Origin: an uncultured Bacteroidales bacterium
GTDB lineage: Bacteria > Bacteroidota > Bacteroidia > Bacteroidales > Bacteroidaceae
Direction: 5' to 3'
DNA: 41,561 nucleotides
Assembly (NCBI GenBank): GCA_902802265.1
Contig: CADCLN010000035.1
Span: 1 to 41,561 of the forward strand
Part shown: positions 6,412 through 14,772 of the stretch, in pieces
Position numbering within the stretch: the stretch's first letter is position 1
Layout of the letters: each line of letters opens with the position of its first letter
Made by a program: the position numbers and the translations under genes
The notes under the pieces: model-generated
Databases searched by the model: none
Seen by the model: the letters and a program-made list of their open reading frames with translations, nothing else
Told to the model about the DNA's origin: nothing

Positions 6412-8958
6412 TTGAAAAGGTTCATCTTTATACTGTTCATCGCCTTGCTGCCAAACATCCCCTGTTTGGCTCAGGAGATGATGGGTGTGCCCTTCTTCAA
6501 GAACTTTTCAGCAAGAGAGTACAATGCCCACAACCGCAACTTCGACGTACTGTGCACCGACCAGGGGTTTACGTTTGTGGCAAACTTCGAGGGATTGCTT
6601 ATCCACGACAATGTGGTGTGGCGCGTCGTTCACACACCAGGCATTTCGCGAGTGACCGATCTGAGCATGGACAAAGATGGGAAGGTGTGGTTTAGCGGCA
6701 TCAACGTAAAGGGTTGCGTGGAATCTATCTATGGTGACAGCATCCAGATAAGATACGTGCAAAGCGACAAGGACGTAAATGGAGTCATGCGCAAAAAGCA
6801 GCAAGAAAAGAATAGTATCGTTGACCGCTGGAACAACATTGAGGTTCGAAATCGTCTGAAGATAAGTGACGACCGCACCCTGCTTGCAACCGCCACAGCG
6901 GGAGTCATTGCCATCAACGCGAAGGGGGAGAAGGTTTGGGAAGTAAATGAAACGGACGGACTCTGTTCCAACAGCATCAACAAACTGGCTTACGACGGAA
7001 AGGGGTCTGTATGGGGAGTAACCGACAATGGCTTGTTCCGCATATCCGTGTCGGAAGTCTATTCGCATTTTGACGAACACGAAGGGCTGGACGGACAGGT
7101 GACTTGCATAGAGATGGTGGAAGGCAAGCTCTTTGTGGGAACGCTGAAGGGTTTGTTCCTGCTGGAAGATGGGCATTTTGTGAAAGTTGAGGGCATATAC
7201 CAATCTTGTTGGCATTTGGCAGAAACGGTACGGAAAAATGTCATTGCCGCTACCAGCGAGGGTGTGTTTACCTATGGCCATTCTTCCCACCGTTTATCTA
7301 ACAAAATGTCGTTATCCATCTTGGTGGAAAACGACGACACGTTCCTCAGCGGTGAAATGGACGGAATCTATCGCCGTGGATATGATGGCTTTGAGGAAAA
7401 GGTAGATGACATCAGTTACACGGTGCTCCTGAGTCGAGACAAGCATGGTGGCATCTGGGCCCTGACCCTGGGTGGCGAATACTATTACATGGCTCCCAAA
7501 GCTAAACATTTCAACCGGCAGAAGGCAGGTCCTCTTTCGTTGCTGTTTGAATATGAAGACTATTTAGGCAGACATTGGCATAGCCGAGAAGACGGAAAGG
7601 GATTGATGGCAGACAACATGAAGAAAGAATTTGCCGCATGGTTTGAACCTTTTGCCAACTACAACATACAGGCTATGCTCATCAACAATGGTATTGCTTG
7701 GGTAGGCGGAAACTTTGGTCTGATTCGCATCAATTTGCAACTCAGCGAAAAGACAGAACCCATATTGCCAGAAATTTATCTGCGTACATTCGACCTGAAG
7801 GGGCAGAAACTCGACATTACCGTAACGACAGACAAGCATGACCCCCTGGGCAAAACCCGTTACAGCTACCGACTGCATACCGACGATGCCTGGTCGGCAT
7901 GGGACGAAGACGAAGACATCCATTTCCAGAACTTGGCTTATGGCCGATATCAACTGACCGTGCGCTGCATCGATGCTTACGGACAGATTTCCGAGACGGG
8001 GGAACGTTTCTTCAAAATTCCCTACCCCATTTACATGCGGTGGTATGCTTTGCTATTATACCTCGTCATCATCGGACTGCTTGTCGTTTCCTGGCTGAAA
8101 TATCGTACCCGACAACTGCAGCTGAGACAACTGCAACTGGAAGCCATTGTCAATGAACGCACCCAGGAACTGCGTCTTGCTCAAAAGAAGCTGGTTCGCA
8201 AAGAAAAGGAAGCCACTGTGGGTAAGCTTACGAAGGGGCTTATTGACCGTATTCTGAACCCCATGAATTACATTAACAATTTCTCTCACCTCACCCTTGG
8301 CCTTACCAAAGACTTGAAAGACAATCTGAATGACGATGAAGAAAAAATGACACCCGACATCTACGACGACTGCATGGATGTGGTTGACATGATGAAGACA
8401 AATCTTGAAAAAATAGAACAACACGGACTCTCCACCACGCGCATCCTGAAAGCCATGGAGGAGATGCTGAAGGAACGTTCTGCCAAGGTGGAAGCCATAG
8501 ACATCGGAAACCTCTGCCAGCAAAGCATCGAGATGCTCAATAATTATTATAAGGAAGACATCGAAAAGCTGCACATCCAGGTGGAATGGGAAAAGCCCGA
8601 ACAGTCCATCACCATTGAAGCAAACGCCGAACTGCTCAACAAGTCCATCATGTCGATGATAGCAAACAGCATTTATGCCATCAAGAAGAAATATGAACGC
8701 CAGCAATACCAACCCATTCTTCGGCTAAACATTACCCAAGAAGGCGCTCATCACCTCATCATCCTCTACGACAACGGTATCGGCATTGAAAAAACCATCA
8801 TAGGCAATATCTTTGACCCTTTCTTCACCACCAAAACCACGGCCGAGGCAGCAGGTGTAGGACTCTACCTCAGCCAACAAATCATACAAGACTTTGGCGG
8901 CAACATCACCGTCAAATCCGAAAAAGACCAATACACAGAATTCACTATTATCTTATAA
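6412..8958 (+). CDS. Propeller-type sensor histidine kinase homologue lacking the phospho-accepting His
   Basis: I chose the TTG at 6412, not the one at 6376, because it opens straight into a signal peptide (KRFIFILFIALLPNIPCLAQ). Residues 30-480 carry two-component-regulator propeller blades (MDKDGKVWFSG, YDGKGSVWGVTDNGLFRIS, DKHGGIWALT). A Y_Y_Y domain follows (about 480-540), then a membrane span (543-563) and a coiled coil. The dimerisation helix reads GKLTKGLIDRILNPMNYI: where the partner kinase has HE, this protein has D612-R613. The ATPase domain looks complete, with an N box (MIANSIYAI), DNGIGI and GVGLYLS. So it probably binds ATP but cannot autophosphorylate on His. It likely senses a periplasmic signal and acts through the neighbouring kinase (inference). 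Confidence 0.85.
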   Translation: MKRFIFILFIALLPNIPCLAQEMMGVPFFKNFSAREYNAHNRNFDVLCTDQGFTFVANFEGLLIHDNVVWRVVHTPGISRVTDLSMDKDGKVWFSGINVKGCVESIYGDSIQIRYVQSDKDVNGVMRKKQQEKNSIVDRWNNIEVRNRLKISDDRTLLATATAGVIAINAKGEKVWEVNETDGLCSNSINKLAYDGKGSVWGVTDNGLFRISVSEVYSHFDEHEGLDGQVTCIEMVEGKLFVGTLKGLFLLEDGHFVKVEGIYQSCWHLAETVRKNVIAATSEGVFTYGHSSHRLSNKMSLSILVENDDTFLSGEMDGIYRRGYDGFEEKVDDISYTVLLSRDKHGGIWALTLGGEYYYMAPKAKHFNRQKAGPLSLLFEYEDYLGRHWHSREDGKGLMADNMKKEFAAWFEPFANYNIQAMLINNGIAWVGGNFGLIRINLQLSEKTEPILPEIYLRTFDLKGQKLDITVTTDKHDPLGKTRYSYRLHTDDAWSAWDEDEDIHFQNLAYGRYQLTVRCIDAYGQISETGERFFKIPYPIYMRWYALLLYLVIIGLLVVSWLKYRTRQLQLRQLQLEAIVNERTQELRLAQKKLVRKEKEATVGKLTKGLIDRILNPMNYINNFSHLTLGLTKDLKDNLNDDEEKMTPDIYDDCMDVVDMMKTNLEKIEQHGLSTTRILKAMEEMLKERSAKVEAIDIGNLCQQSIEMLNNYYKEDIEKLHIQVEWEKPEQSITIEANAELLNKSIMSMIANSIYAIKKKYERQQYQPILRLNITQEGAHHLIILYDNGIGIEKTIIGNIFDPFFTTKTTAEAAGVGLYLSQQIIQDFGGNITVKSEKDQYTEFTIIL

Positions 8959-8979
8959 TCACAAAACTGCAATAAACAC

Positions 8980-9831
8980 ATGGAAACCACACTGGAACAG
9001 CAAATAGCCACCTTGCAGCAGCAACTCCACATGCAGGAAAAAATGGCATCATTAGGAATGCTCAGTGCTGGCATTGCCCACGAAATACAAAATCCGCTCA
9101 ACTTCGTCATCAACTTCAGCAAGATGTCGGCAAAGTTGCTGGACGACTTGACCGAACTCGTTGAAGACTGTGCAGACAAACTGGACGAAGACGACGCAGC
9201 CGACCTTGAAGACATTGCCGCCGACCTGAAAGAAAACATGCAGAAAATTCAGGAACACGGTGAACGTGCCATCAGCATCATCCGTGGCATTTTGCTCCAA
9301 AGCCGAGGCAAAGCAGGTGAATTTCTGCCAACCGATGTGGGTCAACTGGTACATGAATATGTATGGCTCAGTTATCATGCCCTGCGAGCCAATGACAAGA
9401 GTTTCAACATCACCATACAGGAAGATATTCAGGAAGGTATGCCCAAAGTCATGGTCATTCCGCAAGACCTTAGCCGAGCTGTTCTGAACGTCGTGAACAA
9501 CGCTTGCTACACCGTCAAGGAAAGAGCAGAGAAAGAGGGAAGCACCTACGTGCCAACCATTGCCATCAAGGTTGCCCTCCGACAAGAAGGGGGAGAAGCA
9601 GAACTGCAGATAGACATCAAAGACAACGGCATGGGTATGACTCCAGACATTCAGGAAAAAATATTTGAAAACTTCTTCACCACGAAACCTGCCGGCAAGG
9701 GTACAGGGCTGGGTATGAGCATCACCAACAACATCATCACCAACAACCACAAGGGAAGACTGCTGATGAATTCTGAACCCAATGTCGGTACAACCTTTTC
9801 GTTCATCATCCCTGTAAAGATTGCAAAATGA
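8980..9831 (+). CDS. Soluble sensor histidine kinase
   Basis: The 283-residue protein has no membrane segment. A short coiled coil (residues 3-22) leads into the HisKA helix MASLGMLSAGIAHEIQNPLN with H34 as the phospho-acceptor. The HATPase domain has the N box NVVNNACYTV, the G1 box DNGMGM, FENFFTTK and the G2 box GTGLGMSI. It lies 21 bases after the pseudo-kinase gene and its DHp sequence is the closest match to it, which suggests duplication and a heteromeric pair. Its likely phospho-target is the receiver at 3529-4689. The stop overlaps the receptor start (ATGA at 9828-9831), implying translational coupling. Confidence 0.9.
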   Translation: METTLEQQIATLQQQLHMQEKMASLGMLSAGIAHEIQNPLNFVINFSKMSAKLLDDLTELVEDCADKLDEDDAADLEDIAADLKENMQKIQEHGERAISIIRGILLQSRGKAGEFLPTDVGQLVHEYVWLSYHALRANDKSFNITIQEDIQEGMPKVMVIPQDLSRAVLNVVNNACYTVKERAEKEGSTYVPTIAIKVALRQEGGEAELQIDIKDNGMGMTPDIQEKIFENFFTTKPAGKGTGLGMSITNNIITNNHKGRLLMNSEPNVGTTFSFIIPVKIAK

Positions 9832-12218
9832 ACATCCGTAAATACATATTTACCCTTTTCATCCTGTTGTCAACCACGATCTCTGCACAAAAGAACGTGG
9901 GTGTGTCAAATAGCCAAGACGACATCCAGATATACAGGCAAGCTGTAGAAGCATACGAATTTGGACACTTTGAAAAAGCCGACTCCATCCTGAAAAATGT
10001 GGCTGGCAGCATGAAGGGAGAACTTCAAATCAATGCCTATCGTGTGTTGGCATTGAGCAGTCTGAACATGGGCAACACCGAAGCAGCCGAAAACTACGTC
10101 AGCAAACTGTTGGCTGCCGACCCCTACTATAAGGTTTACAACGAGGCTCCTCGATTCATCGACATGGTGGAGAATATGAAGGCAGGAAAGTCTGCCACCA
10201 TCACCACGGCTTCGCAGCAAGCCGAGAGCATCGAAGAGGCTCCTGTCCCTGTGACGCTCATCACCGAGGAGATGATAGCGGGCTGCGGAGCCAGAACACT
10301 GAAGGAAGTGCTGATCACCTACGTGCCTGGCATGACGGACATTGCCAGCAACGAGGAAATGAATGTCGCCATGCGCGGCATTTACTCTTCAAGCCAAGAG
10401 AAGATACTCATTCTGCTGAACGGTCACCGCCTGAACAGCTATTCGACGAATGCAGCCACGCCTGACTACAGCATGAGCCTGGAGAAGGTGAAGCAGATAG
10501 AGGTGCTGCGGGGTCCTGCCTCGTCCATCTACGGCGGTGTGGCTCTGACGGGTGTGGTGAACATCATCACGAAGGAGGGCAGCGAAGTGGATGGGTTCAA
10601 AGTGAAGGGAACCATCGGCAATTACGGTCAGCTAAAGGGCGACTTTATTTTCGGGAAACGCTACATGGGGCTTGACATTCTGGTCTGGGGCAGCCTGTAT
10701 AACAGCACTGGAGAGAAACGCTATCTCGAAGGCACGGAAGAGGCACAACCCTACTCCATCCTGCCTTGCTCAGGCGACATGATAATTGGTGGCTACAACC
10801 GTGAACCCACCTACGACGTGGGCATCCATCTTCGCAGCAACACCTTCCGTCTGATCTACAACCGACGCTTTGCCAAGTCGGTCGCCGCCTTTGCCCTGAG
10901 CAGCGGATTCACCCCCTACAGCTACAAAGAATATCTGAAGTGGAACAACAATGCCCCTGGCTACGCGGTCACTTCACAACACATCGAATTGGGCTACAGC
11001 GACAAAAAGGGCAGATTCTCCTGGCAAGCCACTGCTTTCTTTGACAACCAGAACCAGCAGCGGCTGCAAGTGGTGGGCGACACCATTCCCGACCTGGACG
11101 ATTTTACCACCATCTTCCCCTACCACAATGCCCCTGGCGTGAGGATGGACAAGGGAGGGTTTCAGTGTGTGACATGGAACGAATACACCATGGGGATAAA
11201 GGCTCAGGGAAGCTATGATTATCATTTCGGGGGAGGGCAGCAAGGTACCATCCTAATAGGAGGTGAATACAACCACTTTACGCTGAACAATGCCTCGTAC
11301 TTTGAAGGTGTGAATTACCATGAAATCATCAAGACTTTTCATGACGAGAAACAACTCATGACAGGAAATGAGGAATGTATGGATTTCTTCATGCAAGTCA
11401 AGCACTTCTTCACCAAGACATTCTTCATCAATGCGGGATTGCGCTATGACTACAAAAGACGCCGACTGGGTATGAAGCTGAACGAGTTTTCACCCCGTTT
11501 GGCCTTCATCTACAACAACCCCCTCTTTCAGATAAAAATGAGCTACGCCCGCTCCTTCGTTGATGCCCCATATTTCTACCGCAGCAACACCCTGGACGTG
11601 GAGTTTGGCGATGAGGAACTTCAACCAGAAATTCTGAACTCTGTCCAACTGTCGTTCCTGAGCAACAACAAGCTGATAAAGGGAATGTTGATCGATGTGA
11701 ACTTCTTCTACAACAAAGCCACCGATGTCATCTGCTACACGGGAAACATGGCTTTCAACGCTGGTAAAGTGACGGTAGGAGGCATGGAACTCGTGGCAAG
11801 ATACAAGCACAAACGAATCACGGCAGAAGCAAACTGCACGATGCAAAGGGTGCTCTCCCACGGATATTATGACAATGTGGATGAGGAAAATGAAAGCAGA
11901 ATATTCAACATTCCCCCCATCCAAGTGAACGGCATCTTTTCCTACGAAATTGTCCGAGGACTCAGTTTGTACACCAAAATGAACGTGACGACCGCCCAGA
12001 CTTCTGCCTTCGTTTCGCTGATGGGAGACTCCTATACCATCCCCATTCCAGCCCGTTGCCTGTTCGATGTAGGTGCGTTTTACCGCCACCGCCATTTCGA
12101 TGTTTCATTCGATATTCATAATCTGTTTAACCACAAATATGTGCAAGGCGGAAGCAGCGTTGCTCCCATGATGCAGCAGAGCCTCTGGTTCACTGGCAGC
12201 CTTGCCTACAAATTCTAA
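9828..12218 (+). CDS. TonB-dependent outer-membrane receptor with N-terminal helical-repeat domain
   Basis: Residues 1-21 are a signal peptide (FTLFILLSTTISA). Residues 30-120 are TPR-like helices (YRQAVEAYEFGHFEKADSI, YRVLALSSLNMGNTEAAENY), where Bacteroidota receptors more often have a carboxypeptidase-like or STN domain. The plug spans about 135-235, with VPVTLITEEMI, MRGIYSS, ILLNGHRLN and VEVLRGPASSIYGG-type motifs (here IEVLRGPASSIYGG). A beta-barrel follows to the terminal aromatic in LAYKF. The protein imports or senses a ligand at the outer membrane using TonB; the ligand is not evident. Overlap with the kinase stop codon ties it to the signalling genes. The start is fixed by the ATGA overlap and signal peptide. 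Confidence 0.9.
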   Translation: MNIRKYIFTLFILLSTTISAQKNVGVSNSQDDIQIYRQAVEAYEFGHFEKADSILKNVAGSMKGELQINAYRVLALSSLNMGNTEAAENYVSKLLAADPYYKVYNEAPRFIDMVENMKAGKSATITTASQQAESIEEAPVPVTLITEEMIAGCGARTLKEVLITYVPGMTDIASNEEMNVAMRGIYSSSQEKILILLNGHRLNSYSTNAATPDYSMSLEKVKQIEVLRGPASSIYGGVALTGVVNIITKEGSEVDGFKVKGTIGNYGQLKGDFIFGKRYMGLDILVWGSLYNSTGEKRYLEGTEEAQPYSILPCSGDMIIGGYNREPTYDVGIHLRSNTFRLIYNRRFAKSVAAFALSSGFTPYSYKEYLKWNNNAPGYAVTSQHIELGYSDKKGRFSWQATAFFDNQNQQRLQVVGDTIPDLDDFTTIFPYHNAPGVRMDKGGFQCVTWNEYTMGIKAQGSYDYHFGGGQQGTILIGGEYNHFTLNNASYFEGVNYHEIIKTFHDEKQLMTGNEECMDFFMQVKHFFTKTFFINAGLRYDYKRRRLGMKLNEFSPRLAFIYNNPLFQIKMSYARSFVDAPYFYRSNTLDVEFGDEELQPEILNSVQLSFLSNNKLIKGMLIDVNFFYNKATDVICYTGNMAFNAGKVTVGGMELVARYKHKRITAEANCTMQRVLSHGYYDNVDEENESRIFNIPPIQVNGIFSYEIVRGLSLYTKMNVTTAQTSAFVSLMGDSYTIPIPARCLFDVGAFYRHRHFDVSFDIHNLFNHKYVQGGSSVAPMMQQSLWFTGSLAYKF

Positions 12219-12280
12219 ATAGTAAATAGTAGATAAAGTTGATAATTTTCTAAATCTATATATATAATAGTAAATAGTAA
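12219..12280 (+). other. AT-rich spacer with degenerate TAAATAG repeats
   Basis: The 62-base gap between the receptor and the adenylation-enzyme gene consists of loose copies of AGTAAATAG and a TATATATA stretch. No hairpin terminator is seen, so read-through from the receptor gene is possible. A second promoter here cannot be excluded. Confidence 0.4.
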
Positions 12281-14740
12281 ATGGTAAATAGCAAATATTA
12301 CAAATTGCTTTCACAGCAGATACATACAAACATAGCCAAACATCCCCAAAAGGTTGCCTATAGCATTCATGGGCAAACCACAACATTCGCCGAAATGGAC
12401 CACATGGCAACCAGCATTGCCACTGCCATCGTGAAGGAACTGCCTTCCGATGCCATTGACAGGGAACGCCCCGTGCGCATAGGCATCCTGTTGCCACGCG
12501 ACTCCCACTTTATAGCGTGCATCCTCGCCTGTGTGAAACTGGGATGCTCCTACGTGCCCATCGACATAGCCACTCCACCCGAAAGACTGAACTTTATCCT
12601 CGAAGACTCACAACTGGATTTCCTCATCAATGCTGGCAACCTGCCCAAACTGATGAAGACTTCCCTTGAAGACTGTCTGCCCTGTCTCCACAAATCGCTG
12701 TCGGAAGCTTACTTGATATACACTTCGGGTACAACGGGGAAACCAAAGGGCGTATCACAAACCTACTTGACCATCTACAACTACATGCTTCGAGCCACAC
12801 AGCCCGAAGACTTCCATGTCACCCCAAACTCCATTGTGCTGCAGTTCGCCAGCATCAATTTCGATGTCTCGGTCATGGAAATATTCGTTTCCCTCTTCGC
12901 CGGAGCAACTTGTATCATTGCACAGGTGGAAGACAAGCAGGATGTCAAGAAGCTCTACCAACTGCTCCTGCGCGAAAACGTTACTTTCTGCTACTTGCCG
13001 CCATCGCTCCTGGCCATGTTCCCCGACTACAATTTCCCTGCCATGGAGACACTCTCGGCAGGCGGCGAAGCCATACCCCACAGTCTTGTGGCGAAGATTG
13101 CAGGACACTACCCTTTCCGCTTTGTCAATGGCTACGGACCTACAGAGTCGTTCTATGCCACGACCTACGTCATTCCCGATGAAGCCCACTGGCGCTGCAT
13201 CGGCAAACCCGTACCTGGCGTAGTTGGGTATGTGGTCGATGAAAACCTGCAGCCCGTACAGCCAGGTCAGCAAGGCGAACTGCTGCTGGGTGGCAACCAG
13301 CTGTGCAATGGCTACTGGAACCGTCCCGAACTCACTGAACGCCTCTTCTTCCCCAATCCCTTTGCAGAAACCAAAGAGGCAGCACCCCGACTTTACCATA
13401 CAGGAGACATCGTCCAGCTCAATGCCGACGGATCTTTCGACTACATGGGACGTGCCGATTCTCAGGTAAAACTCCGAGGCTTCCGCATCGAACTGGAAGA
13501 AATCACTACCCGCATCGAAAGCCACCCCCGTGTGCGGCGAGCCTTTACCCGCATCGAACAGCCTGGAGGGGAACAGCAGCTCGTCACCTACGTCAGCACC
13601 GAAGACGGAAATCCCGACCTCAGCGACATCAAGAAATATGCTAAACAATATCTCCCGTCATACATGATGCCCGTGTTCTGGAATCATGTGGATTCGTTCC
13701 AGCTGAACATCAACGGAAAGATAGAAAAGAGCCAACTGAAGAACAGGGCATGGATTGCTAGCATGGGAAGCGACGAACCTTTGTCCAACTTTCAGCGAAT
13801 CCTGATGAACGAAGTGGCCCGAATCATCGGAGTAAAAAGCGTCAACCTCGACCTCGACCTCATCGACGAAGTGGGCCTCACCTCCCTCCAAGTCATGCAA
13901 GTACCAGCTGACTTAGACTCCAGCGGATTCACCTGCACCGTCGATGACATCTATCGCTACCGCACCATTCGCCAAATCTGCGAAAAGCACCTCTACAGAA
14001 TATCCTTCTGGTACAACAACCCCGAGGAGCATCCTGATCGTCCCGTCATCATCTTCGTCTGCGGCTATCCCCACTTTGCTTACAACGAAGCACTCTGCCA
14101 GCAGTTCACCGATGCCTATAACATCTTCGTCATCGAAGGTTTCCACAATATCCTCTGCTTCGAATTCAGCATCACGACTCCCGTGCTCATCGAACTCTAT
14201 AAACTTATCGTCCGACCCATACTCTCACACTACCACGTCGTAGCCTACATGGGCTACTGCTTCGGTGGCGAACAAGCTCTGGCGCTGGCCCACGACCTGC
14301 ACAACGACACCGACGGACCGAAGCCCTATGTCATCGTAGTCGATGGAGAAGTGCGTCGCGACAAAGACCCTGACCACTACATAGCCCTGCGCTGGCCCGT
14401 ATTCACCGACCAGCAGAACGAACTGCGTCGCCAGCTCGACGTGTCCCTCTTCTCCACCTTCCCCGACGACGACATCTACAACGGCCCTGTAGCCTCCTTC
14501 CTCTGTCAATACTTCGACGAACAGCAAGCCTGGACACCCGAAGAACAGAAAGAGATACCCACATGGAAGATGGACAACTATCGCCACCGCTTCCAAACTG
14601 CTCCCGAACTCTGGAGGGCAGACTACCCACAGGCCGACATCATCACTATCCCTGGCAGCCACTACACCTGTATGCACAATTCCGAATGTCTGCAAATCAT
14701 TTCAGACTACGTGCACAAACACTGCAAAGACCCGCTCTAA
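12281..14740 (+). CDS. Stand-alone NRPS-like enzyme: adenylation, carrier and Cys-thioesterase domains
   Basis: The 819-residue product has an adenylation domain (about 1-490) with the core motifs AYLIYTSGTTGKPKG, NFDVSVMEIF, NGYGPTE, YHTGDIV and NINGKIEK. A carrier domain follows (about 510-590) with phosphopantetheine site S535 in EVGLTSLQV. The alpha/beta-hydrolase thioesterase (about 600-819) has nucleophile motif GYCFGG, so C660 replaces the usual Ser, and H794 in IPGSHYTCMH. The conserved Asp after FDVS-type motif A4 suggests an alpha-amino-acid substrate; reading the pocket gives roughly D V M Y L A G Y A K, which I cannot match to a residue. No condensation domain or phosphopantetheinyl transferase is nearby. 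The product is unknown. It is the last gene of the run, 62 bases after the receptor. Confidence 0.85.
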   Translation: MVNSKYYKLLSQQIHTNIAKHPQKVAYSIHGQTTTFAEMDHMATSIATAIVKELPSDAIDRERPVRIGILLPRDSHFIACILACVKLGCSYVPIDIATPPERLNFILEDSQLDFLINAGNLPKLMKTSLEDCLPCLHKSLSEAYLIYTSGTTGKPKGVSQTYLTIYNYMLRATQPEDFHVTPNSIVLQFASINFDVSVMEIFVSLFAGATCIIAQVEDKQDVKKLYQLLLRENVTFCYLPPSLLAMFPDYNFPAMETLSAGGEAIPHSLVAKIAGHYPFRFVNGYGPTESFYATTYVIPDEAHWRCIGKPVPGVVGYVVDENLQPVQPGQQGELLLGGNQLCNGYWNRPELTERLFFPNPFAETKEAAPRLYHTGDIVQLNADGSFDYMGRADSQVKLRGFRIELEEITTRIESHPRVRRAFTRIEQPGGEQQLVTYVSTEDGNPDLSDIKKYAKQYLPSYMMPVFWNHVDSFQLNINGKIEKSQLKNRAWIASMGSDEPLSNFQRILMNEVARIIGVKSVNLDLDLIDEVGLTSLQVMQVPADLDSSGFTCTVDDIYRYRTIRQICEKHLYRISFWYNNPEEHPDRPVIIFVCGYPHFAYNEALCQQFTDAYNIFVIEGFHNILCFEFSITTPVLIELYKLIVRPILSHYHVVAYMGYCFGGEQALALAHDLHNDTDGPKPYVIVVDGEVRRDKDPDHYIALRWPVFTDQQNELRRQLDVSLFSTFPDDDIYNGPVASFLCQYFDEQQAWTPEEQKEIPTWKMDNYRHRFQTAPELWRADYPQADIITIPGSHYTCMHNSECLQIISDYVHKHCKDPL

Positions 14741-14772
14741 CTTCAAACTCTTTTAACTTCAGACCCCCTCTA

